A DNA stretch of 64,000 nucleotides from Sulfurospirillum sp. UBA4058 (GTDB lineage: Bacteria; Campylobacterota; Campylobacteria; Campylobacterales; Sulfurospirillaceae), in the NCBI GenBank assembly GCA_002382085.1, contig DFZK01000012.1, positions 1 to 64,000 on the forward strand. Reading direction: 5' to 3'. This document shows positions 57,984 through 64,000 of this stretch, piece after piece. The position numbers were made by a program, and so were the translations under genes. Position 1 is the first letter of the stretch; every line of letters begins with the position of its first letter. A model generated the notes under the pieces. The model did not search any database and was not told the origin of the DNA. It was given only the letters and a program-made list of their open reading frames with translations.

Positions 57984-58017
57984 TTTTACATGTAAGGATT
58001 TTTCCTTACATGTAAAA
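57984..58017. terminator. Hairpin of two palindrome copies after htpG
   Basis: TTTTACATGTAAGG (57984-57997) pairs perfectly with CCTTACATGTAAAA (58004-58017) around ATTTTT, 7 nt after the htpG stop. Both arms hold a full TTACATGTAA. Confidence 0.75.
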
Positions 58018-58142
58018 GAAAACTGCCTTTACCTTTCTAAGCTACATCAAAAATACCCTCAACGATGCCTAAAAAGGTTCATAGAACTTTCATTGGTTGT
58101 TTTGATGGCAAAAAATAACCAGCATTTTTTATGTTCATTTAT

Positions 58143-58172
58143 TTGGGCATATCAGACTGTTTTGTATATAAT
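58143..58172 (+). promoter_or_regulatory. Promoter of the orphan TraB-like gene
   Basis: TTGGGC, 18-bp spacer, TATAAT (58167-58172), 50 bp upstream of the start; the region 58018-58222 is AT-rich and otherwise empty. Confidence 0.5.
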
Positions 58173-58222
58173 ATTTGTTGAATAAATAGTTACACGCCAA
58201 ATAATATGCAGGAGTAAAAATA

Positions 58223-58750
58223 ATGTTGAAAATATTGAGCATAGTTTTTTGTAGTATGGTTTTATATGCAGAATCACCAATGTATGAGGCAAAATTAATA
58301 AGTGGCTTTTCATTAGGGTTTGAAGACACTCAACCTACAATGGTTCAGGTGACGATAGAAAATTATGGTAATTGTAATATTCTTGGAGAAGGTAAACTTC
58401 AAAGTGATAGAATCTATGTAACCCTAACGAAGATGACGTGCTATCAAGACAATCTTTTTAGAACTTATACTCTACAAAACAGTTTTATTATTGACAAAAC
58501 TGATCATATAGCTGGACTGAAAACAAAACATGAGATTCCAACAAATGAAAAATTGAAAGCATTAGAAGAATATGAAAAGCTTTACAAAAATAACGATCTA
58601 TATTTGCATCAAATCAGATTAGCAGAACTAGGTCACTGGGATGTGAAAGGAAATCAACAAGTCTTAATATGCTTTGGTTCTCAGCCTATGGTTAAGAATA
58701 AGATTTCTGATAAAAATGTCATCGTACCTTCTGGAAATTATGGATTATAA
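58223..58750 (+). CDS. Exported protein resembling a TraB/VirB10-type core, orphan
   Basis: 175 aa with a signal peptide (MLKILSIVFCSMVLYA). The segment NYGNCNILGEGKLQSDRIYV then TLTKMTC...FIIDKTDHIAGLKTK resembles the TraB/TrbI core (Cys, GDLSSERxxVRL, SC..., GEDGKxGLxG), including the two cysteines. No type IV genes are nearby. Ribosome site AGGAG 9 nt upstream. AT-rich, CpG-poor, unlike the 7-57 kb core, so transfer is likely. The resemblance is by eye; it could be another small periplasmic protein. Confidence 0.65.
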   Translation: MLKILSIVFCSMVLYAESPMYEAKLISGFSLGFEDTQPTMVQVTIENYGNCNILGEGKLQSDRIYVTLTKMTCYQDNLFRTYTLQNSFIIDKTDHIAGLKTKHEIPTNEKLKALEEYEKLYKNNDLYLHQIRLAELGHWDVKGNQQVLICFGSQPMVKNKISDKNVIVPSGNYGL

Positions 58751-58770
58751 GTTAGTAGAACAAATCAGAG

Positions 58771-58810
58771 GAGCCAATCAAAAACCCATAAGCGGCTTTT
58801 TGATTGGCTC
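58771..58810 (+). terminator. Intrinsic terminator of the TraB-like gene
   Basis: GAGCCAATCAAAAA (58771-58784) pairs perfectly with TTTTTGATTGGCTC (58797-58810) around a 12-nt loop; ATTTT follows. Confidence 0.85.
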
Positions 58811-58875
58811 ATTTTAAACGTCAATTGACAAAAATGAAAGAACAAGAGGATAAGGAGGGCTAAACTTTTAACCTT

Positions 58876-58885
58876 TTACATGTAA
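58876..58885. repeat. TTACATGTAA palindrome holding a stop codon
   Basis: Perfect copy whose TTA is the TAA stop (minus strand) of the DUF255 gene. Confidence 0.8.
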
Positions 58886-60612
58886 AGTGTAATGCCCCTC
58901 ACTGCCTCAGGGTATGCGTGAGCATACTTTTGAATGCTAGCTCCAAAACTCTCCAGCATATCTTTCGCTCTTATAAACAGCGCCGTATCATCCTCGATTT
59001 TGGCTAATTCAAACAAATTTTTAATTATCGTTGACAGTGGGCTTTTGTAGCTGTTGTCTTCCAAAACCGCTTTGGCACGAAACGCTTTATCGGAGAGATA
59101 CCACGTCTCATTGATGTAGAATTTTTGCTCCGCCTCATGGCTTAGTTTCTTTGCCAACGCTAGGTACTGCGCCTCTTTTGTATGTGCGTAGCCACGCAGT
59201 AAGCTTTCGATCACAAATGCGTAGTCTTCCAGCAAGGCTTCGACTTTCAAACTGCCGCCTAAGACGATTTGATGGTACAAAACGCCGTTTACATGTAAAG
59301 TTTCTAAAAGCGTTTCCAAGACTGTTTTGGCTTTTTCATCAAACCCTGCTTCAAAAAGTGCGGTGACCATCAAAGCGTTCCACGCAGTCAAAATCTTCGT
59401 GTCGATAAATGGATACGCCACCTTTTGTCGTAGCTCTTTTAAAAGGACAATGGCATCTTCTACGCGTGTAGGTTTTTCGTTACATGTAAGAATCGGATTG
59501 GTGCTCTGGTGCTCAAAATTGCCAAACTTGGTGATACCAAAATAGTCCATCACTGCCTTAGTTTCTACCTCGTTCAGTCCACCTTTTAAAAGTGCCTCTT
59601 TGGCTTCTGCGTAGCTAAAAACAAAGTATTTGCCCTCTTCTCCTTCTGAGTCTGCATCACTAGCGCTAAGGTAAAGTCCCTCTTTTAAAAAGCGCTCATC
59701 CATCGCTTTGATGGTTTGAACCACAACGTCTTGAAAAACGTGTTTTTGCGTGAGTCTGTAGAGTTTGGCATACACTTCGATCAGCTCAGCATTGGTGTAA
59801 AGCATCTTTTCAAAATGGGGAATCACCCACGCCTCATCGACACTGTAACGGTAAAAGCCACCTTCTATCTGGTCGTTAATGCCTCCTCGCGCCATCGTAA
59901 ACAGAGCATCTTCGCTCATGTAAAGGGCTTCAAGATTGCCTGTTTTTTCATAAATGTCCAAAAGCGCGTTCCACGTCGAAGCATGCGGAAATTTTGGCGC
60001 ACTTCCGATACCTTTGGAGACATCATCATAACTGGCTTTGACGTTGCTCACAAACGACTCGATAACTTCTTGAGCGTGAATAGGCTCTTTTTGCTCAAAA
60101 CTACGTTCATACTGCTTTATCGCCGCTTCAATGCTCAGCGCACTTTTTTGCACCTCTTCGTACGCATCGTCAAACTTGCCTTTGATAAAGCTTACCAACT
60201 CACGAAATCCCATACGCCCCTGCGCACTTTGTGGAGGAAGATACGTTCCTGCAAAAATGACCTGCCCCACGGGTGTCATAATGATGCTCAGCGGCCAACC
60301 GCCCGCACGTTTGGTAAGCAGATAATGCACGTCTTGGTAGTATTTATCGAGGTCTGGCATCTCTTCACGGTCGACTTTGATGCTCACATACGCATCATTG
60401 AGCACTTTAGCACTTTGCTCATCCTCAAATGTTTCGCGTTCCATCACATGACACCAATGGCAGGTGCTATAGCCTATGGAGAGAAAAATCAGTTTGTTTT
60501 CTTCTTTAGCTTTGGCAAGTGCTTGATCGCTCCACGCCATCCAGTTCACGGGGTTGTGTGCGTGTTGAAGAAGGTAAGGAGAATCCTCATGTATCAGCGC
60601 ATTGGTGTGCAT
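58876..60612 (-). CDS. DUF255 thioredoxin-domain protein (YyaL/SPATA20-like)
   Basis: 578 aa from ATG 60612 (AGGAG 6 nt upstream). N-terminal thioredoxin-like domain with HEDSPYLLQHAHNPVNWM, active-site STCHWCHVMERETFE and KVDREEMPDLD; then an (alpha/alpha)6 glycosidase-like barrel (about 190-578). Bacterial relatives are often near 650-690 aa, so the C-terminus is shorter. Function is unsettled in the family; redox or nucleoside/sugar processing has been proposed. CpG-poor like 58-60 kb as a whole. Confidence 0.88.
   Translation of the reverse strand: MHTNALIHEDSPYLLQHAHNPVNWMAWSDQALAKAKEENKLIFLSIGYSTCHWCHVMERETFEDEQSAKVLNDAYVSIKVDREEMPDLDKYYQDVHYLLTKRAGGWPLSIIMTPVGQVIFAGTYLPPQSAQGRMGFRELVSFIKGKFDDAYEEVQKSALSIEAAIKQYERSFEQKEPIHAQEVIESFVSNVKASYDDVSKGIGSAPKFPHASTWNALLDIYEKTGNLEALYMSEDALFTMARGGINDQIEGGFYRYSVDEAWVIPHFEKMLYTNAELIEVYAKLYRLTQKHVFQDVVVQTIKAMDERFLKEGLYLSASDADSEGEEGKYFVFSYAEAKEALLKGGLNEVETKAVMDYFGITKFGNFEHQSTNPILTCNEKPTRVEDAIVLLKELRQKVAYPFIDTKILTAWNALMVTALFEAGFDEKAKTVLETLLETLHVNGVLYHQIVLGGSLKVEALLEDYAFVIESLLRGYAHTKEAQYLALAKKLSHEAEQKFYINETWYLSDKAFRAKAVLEDNSYKSPLSTIIKNLFELAKIEDDTALFIRAKDMLESFGASIQKYAHAYPEAVRGITLYM
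59289..59298. repeat. TTACATGTAA palindrome inside DUF255 gene
   Basis: In-frame copy read as Leu-His-Val within TLHVNGVL. Confidence 0.8.
59480..59489. repeat. TTACATGTAA palindrome inside DUF255 gene
   Basis: Copy in another frame, read as Leu-Thr-Cys-Asn within ILTCNEKP, so it is not tied to one peptide. Confidence 0.8.
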
Positions 60613-60621
60613 CACAGACTC

Positions 60622-61014
60622 CTATGGGTTGTAAGGCGTGGGAGTGTAGCCTTTTTGAAGAAGTAATTTCATACCGCCTCGTAGATTGACGACTTTATAG
60701 CCTTGCTTGGAAAGTAAGTCGGAAACCGCGCTCGTACGGCTTCCCGTACGACAGATCAATGCGAACTCTTTGTCTTTGCTCACGTGTTTGTCGAGTTCTT
60801 TTAAAAAGGCATCGACGTCGTAACGTCCTTGTTCGTCAAAAAACGTTATCAAAACCGCATCTTTCACGACACCCGTATCTGCCCACTCGGGGTTGGTACG
60901 AATATCCACGACCGTTATACCGCTTTTAACGACGGCTTCGTCAACCTCGACGTTTCGTAAGTCTGCAAAAAGAAACGAACTTAGAAAGATTAAGAAGATA
61001 CCGATTTTACGCAT
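60622..61014 (-). CDS. Periplasmic rhodanese-like protein
   Basis: 130 aa. Signal peptide MRKIGIFLIFLSSFLFAD, then a single rhodanese domain with active-site loop ALICRTGSRTSAVSDLL (catalytic Cys) and WADTGVVKDAVLI. Likely sulfurtransferase handling sulfane sulfur or thiosulfate in the periplasm; suits a sulfur-metabolising organism. Just downstream is the DUF255 gene (9-nt gap), so the two are cotranscribed. Confidence 0.88.
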   Translation of the reverse strand: MRKIGIFLIFLSSFLFADLRNVEVDEAVVKSGITVVDIRTNPEWADTGVVKDAVLITFFDEQGRYDVDAFLKELDKHVSKDKEFALICRTGSRTSAVSDLLSKQGYKVVNLRGGMKLLLQKGYTPTPYNP

Positions 61015-61075
61015 AATAGCTCCTCTGTTTTTAGGAGTTATTTTATCCGTTTAAAGTAAGAGAGGACTTTAAAAC

Positions 61076-63106
61076 TTAATGTACCATTCCCGCTTCAACT
61101 AAAAAAGGCGAATGGGTGTAGCTGATCTTTTTAATTTTATCGTATTTGGCATAGGAGAGGTAGAGCGTATCTTTGGCTCTGGTCGTTGCCACGTAAAAAA
61201 GGCGACGTTCTTCTTCCAAGCTTCCGCCTTTTTGCATCAATTTTCGGTTCGGAAAGCGTCCGTCCATCAAATCGATCACGTAGACTTCTTTAAATTCCAA
61301 TCCTTTACTGGCATGAATACTTAGCAAATTCACGCCCTCGCCCTCACTCATCTCGTTGCTTCCCAAGGTCAATGCATTTAAAAAACGCTCGCTAGAGGCG
61401 TAAGAGCTGGAAAGATCTTTCAGCAAATGCCCCTTGCGAAAGATACGCGAACGTGCTTCGGTTTTCTGCTTTTCGTCGATACTACCGTCTTTTTTAACCG
61501 ATCGTTTCACCGCCAGCATTTCGGCTATCGCGCTAAAGACTTCGGAACTTAAAACGTGGTTGATAAGGCTTTGAGGCGTTTTGATGCGTGTGGCATGTTT
61601 CATAAATTTGTAAAATTGGTATAAAAATTTTGCCCCATCAACGCTCAAACGCGGATGCTTTAAAATCGGACTGGATAAAAACTGCTCTTCAAAGCCCAAA
61701 TTGTAAAAACGGCTCACGCTCCCCAAATCGTAAATCTCGTCAAAAAGCCCTAACTGATGGTTCTTAGGACGTTTTTTAAACAGATCTTCGACGCCGGATT
61801 TGGGATGAAAAAATCCTTCGTAAATATTGCCCTCGCCCAGTTTAAAGAGAGCGTCAAAAAGTTCCTTGGAAAGAGAACTTCCCACGCCTCGGGCATACTC
61901 AAAGGTATGGATAAACGCCATCATGTCTTTAGGATTGACCACGACGCCCACGAGATCGAGCATCGCTTTGACTTCCGCCGCGTCAAAAAAGCTGATGCCT
62001 CCCTTTCGCTTACAAGCAATGCCTTGTTCTCGAAGCGTCGCCTCAATACCGTCGGCGGTAGAGTTATTTCGGAAAATAACGGCGATCTCCTGCGGAGGAT
62101 TGGCAGAGTTGCGAATCAGCGAAGCGATGGAGTGGTATTGCGCAAACAATTCATCGTAAATTAGCAACTGCGGTGCTTCAAACGCTCCTTCGCGCGTCAC
62201 TTCCAAGTGCTTTTCGTAAAGCCTTGGGTTTTGCTCGATGACGCGATTGGCTAAAGAGAGGATTTTATGAGAGGATCGGTAATTTTTATTGAGCGTAAAA
62301 ACGTTCGCATTGGGATAACGTGTAGCAAACGAGCCGATAATGTCGATATTGGCACCGTTAAATGCGTAAATACTCTGATCGTAATCACCCACGCAAAACA
62401 GCGACTTGGAACGAAAGGCGTCGATGAGCGAGCCTTGCAATGTGTTGGTATCTTGGTACTCGTCGATTAAAACTTCTTCAAAGCCGATTAGGTCGCTTTT
62501 CTTCAACGCTTCGCGCATCAAAATCAATAAATCGTTAAAATCCACGTATCCGAATTCTTGTTTCAAGGCTTTAAACTCTTCAAAAATATCTTCGTATATG
62601 TCGAAAAAAACACCGTGCTCACTGTCGTTTTCTTCGAGCCATTGCGTAAAGCTTTGCGTGACGGTACTGTTTTGATAGAGCGAAAAAAGATCGTACAAAT
62701 AGCCCGCACTGTAGGCTTTAACACCCGACTCGATATGATCGAAGCGTCTTCTCTCCACAATGGTTTTCAATAAAATTTTAAGGTCTTTGGGTTGTTTTAA
62801 AACGATGTTGTAGCCCATTTTTTTGAGCAAGCGGTAACTGACCGCGTGAAAGGTTCCCGATTCGATTTGCGACGTCGTCGACGTATTGAAAAAAACGCCC
62901 ACGCGCTCGATCATCTCGGCGGCGGCCTTGTTGGTAAAGGTTAAAAGCAATATTTGAGAAGGGGCGATGCCTCGTCCGAGCAAGTAGGCTAAACGCGCTA
63001 CGATCGTAGACGTTTTACCCGTTCCGGCACTTGCGATAATAAGATTGTACCCCAACGGAGCGGTTGCGGCACTTTTTTGTTCGGGATTTAAACGGCTTAG
63101 AGGCAT
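61076..63106 (-). CDS. UvrD/Rep/PcrA-type DNA helicase
   Basis: 676 aa from ATG 63106 (MPLSRLNPEQKSA); the longer frame has no ribosome site. Superfamily 1A motifs: Q motif LNPEQKSA, Walker A IIASAGTGKTSTIVARLA, motif Ia LLLTFTNKAAAEMIERV, DEYQDTN (II), GDYDQSIYAFNGA (III), LNKNYRSS (IV), VNLLSIHASKGLEF (V), VATTRAKD (VI). 3'-5' helicase in repair or replication restart. Same gene lies next to a periplasmic protein in Campylobacter (Cj0777/Cj0776c). Confidence 0.94.
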   Translation of the reverse strand: MPLSRLNPEQKSAATAPLGYNLIIASAGTGKTSTIVARLAYLLGRGIAPSQILLLTFTNKAAAEMIERVGVFFNTSTTSQIESGTFHAVSYRLLKKMGYNIVLKQPKDLKILLKTIVERRRFDHIESGVKAYSAGYLYDLFSLYQNSTVTQSFTQWLEENDSEHGVFFDIYEDIFEEFKALKQEFGYVDFNDLLILMREALKKSDLIGFEEVLIDEYQDTNTLQGSLIDAFRSKSLFCVGDYDQSIYAFNGANIDIIGSFATRYPNANVFTLNKNYRSSHKILSLANRVIEQNPRLYEKHLEVTREGAFEAPQLLIYDELFAQYHSIASLIRNSANPPQEIAVIFRNNSTADGIEATLREQGIACKRKGGISFFDAAEVKAMLDLVGVVVNPKDMMAFIHTFEYARGVGSSLSKELFDALFKLGEGNIYEGFFHPKSGVEDLFKKRPKNHQLGLFDEIYDLGSVSRFYNLGFEEQFLSSPILKHPRLSVDGAKFLYQFYKFMKHATRIKTPQSLINHVLSSEVFSAIAEMLAVKRSVKKDGSIDEKQKTEARSRIFRKGHLLKDLSSSYASSERFLNALTLGSNEMSEGEGVNLLSIHASKGLEFKEVYVIDLMDGRFPNRKLMQKGGSLEEERRLFYVATTRAKDTLYLSYAKYDKIKKISYTHSPFLVEAGMVH

Positions 63107-63174
63107 GGTATTCCTAGAAAAAACATTTGAGGCGAAATTGTAGTCCAACTCACCCAAAATCTAGGTAAAAACGT

Positions 63175-63714
63175 TTACAAATACCAGTGACGTTGAACCA
63201 ACTTACCGTCTTTATGCTCGTCGATATAGACTTTTTTCGGCTCGTCTTTGGAAAGCCATAACAGATAGTCCATCGTATCGGTCGTAATTTCAATGCCGTT
63301 AGAGCCCTCTTTGTAATTGCCTTTGGAGAGTTGTTCAAACACGCGGGAGAGCACATGATCGGTTCGAGGCAAAGTCAGCTCTTTGAGATTGATCGCGTCG
63401 TGCATAAATTGATAGATGAGCTTTTTTTGAAGCAGTAGCGTAGCAAAATAGGAGCCGCTTTCACGATACTCTTTCGTACTGATAAGGTTTTTTGAAATAT
63501 TGCCTAAAGGATTGATCGAATCGGTCTTAGCACATGCATCGCCGATCATCACCAAAATTTGCTCGTTTTTCTCATTTTTCAAATAGCTTTGAGACGCGGC
63601 GTCGTTACACACTTTATCGTAATTTTTTGCCTCGTAATCGCGGGTAAGCTCTTTATAGGTGTACGCATTAGCCATCGTCAATAACAGTCCAAACCATACA
63701 ATTAAAATTTTCAT
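63175..63714 (-). CDS. Conserved periplasmic protein, unknown function
   Basis: 179 aa with a signal peptide (MKILIVWFGLLLTMANA). Helical, repeat-like (YKELTRDYEAKNYDKVCNDAA...LVMIGDACAKTDSI) suggesting a SEL1/TPR-type fold and one Cys pair. The ATG overlaps the TGA of the upstream gene. Same gene beside the helicase in Campylobacter (Cj0776c-like). Confidence 0.75.
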   Translation of the reverse strand: MKILIVWFGLLLTMANAYTYKELTRDYEAKNYDKVCNDAASQSYLKNEKNEQILVMIGDACAKTDSINPLGNISKNLISTKEYRESGSYFATLLLQKKLIYQFMHDAINLKELTLPRTDHVLSRVFEQLSKGNYKEGSNGIEITTDTMDYLLWLSKDEPKKVYIDEHKDGKLVQRHWYL

Positions 63715-64000
63715 TGCTGTCCTTTGTAAAAAGTGAGAAGTGCTTCAACTTCGGGAGATTTAATATAGCTTAAAAATAATTCTAAAGAGCTTATAGCTTC
63801 TTGCGGATAACCGAGATGAAATTTTGCTTTGGCGTATAAAAGGCGAGGAAGCGGCGAACGGGTATCGTACGTGCTTGCTTTTTGCGCCCAGAGAATCGTC
63901 TCTTGATACGCGTGAAGATGAAAATAAAACGCCGCTAAAGCATAGGCATTTTTAAAGTCGGGTACTTTGGCGAAGGCTTCGCCGAGCTTTCGCTCTTCTT
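63711..64000 (-). CDS. TPR-like protein, C-terminal part (cut by the right edge)
   Basis: About 96 codons open from the window end to TGA 63713-63711, which overlaps the next ATG. The text AFAKVPDFKNAYALAAFYFHL then AYQETILWAQKAST...LLYAKAKFHLGYPQEAISSL fits tetratricopeptide repeats (W-LGY-A-P pattern). The N-terminus lies off the edge. Confidence 0.7.
   Translation of the reverse strand, partial: EERKLGEAFAKVPDFKNAYALAAFYFHLHAYQETILWAQKASTYDTRSPLPRLLYAKAKFHLGYPQEAISSLELFLSYIKSPEVEALLTFYKGQQ

Noticed and set aside
59716..60666. A 316-aa open frame on the plus strand
   Set aside because: It is antisense to the DUF255 gene, has no ribosome site or recognisable domain, and the minus-strand protein has clear motifs.
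1..64000. tRNA, rRNA, CRISPR arrays and insertion sequences
   Set aside because: I looked for CCA-ended cloverleaves, regular spaced repeats and transposase motifs while reading and saw none; a tRNA and repeat finder would settle it.

Overview
The window reads as chromosome of a Campylobacterota (Epsilonproteobacteria) bacterium, most likely Sulfurospirillum or a close relative. The evidence is gene order: blocks known from Campylobacter and Helicobacter appear nearly intact, such as rpsO/rrf2-flhA, ligA-tlyA-ribF-cmoA, lysC-hobA-holB-folP, kef-hspR-cbpA/htrA-cprRS, lolA/secA/lolC, rpmH-rnpA-yidD-yidC-jag-mnmE and clpB/ctpA-purCSQ-plsC-htpG. HobA is itself a lineage marker. I see no rRNA, tRNA, CRISPR array or insertion sequence.

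Layout. (1) 1-6.3 kb: accessory region on the minus strand with a type I secretion ABC exporter, a GNAT acetyltransferase, an exported protein of unknown function and the start of a large protein headed by an NlpC/P60-like domain that runs off the left edge; behind it lie a small HTH regulator and a 57-aa protein in AT-rich DNA. (2) 6.5-11 kb: rpsO, an Rrf2-type Fe-S regulator, flhA, a DHH phosphoesterase and a conserved acidic protein. (3) 11-20.7 kb: eleven minus-strand genes, touching or overlapping, from rppH to cmoA. (4) 20.7-33.3 kb: hemW, a Kef-type antiporter, the HspR/CbpA heat-shock pair, HtrA, a CprRS-like two-component system, and lipoprotein/protein export genes. (5) 33.3-41.9 kb: a haem-c/GAF/GGDEF/EAL signalling protein, nhaA and the rpmH-to-mnmE cluster. 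(6) 41.9-46.5 kb: a four-gene operon with the two subunits of B12-dependent glutamate mutase, its reactivating ATPase and an AMP-forming ligase. (7) 46.5-57.9 kb: a tetrahaem cytochrome, an RraA-fold protein, clpB, ctpA, purine genes, plsC and htpG. (8) 57.9-64 kb: an AT-rich orphan resembling part of conjugation protein TraB, a DUF255 thioredoxin-domain protein, a rhodanese, a UvrD/Rep helicase and two further genes, the last cut by the right edge.

Patterns beyond single genes. A 10-bp palindrome, TTACATGTAA, is strongly over-represented, lies inside and between genes, and is paired to make hairpins at two gene ends. Two heat-shock promoters (cbpA-hspR and clpB) share an HspR/HAIR-like inverted repeat over the -35 box. 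rnpA and mnmE, in one ribosomal/membrane-insertion cluster, appear to start at ATT and ATA. CpG content is about twice as high in the 7-57 kb core as in the left accessory region and in the 57.6-60.6 kb segment, suggesting a mosaic. The glutamate mutase-ligase operon is the best candidate for an undescribed pathway.

Start codons were chosen from Shine-Dalgarno sequences, overlaps with upstream genes and family N-termini; many differ from the longest open frame.
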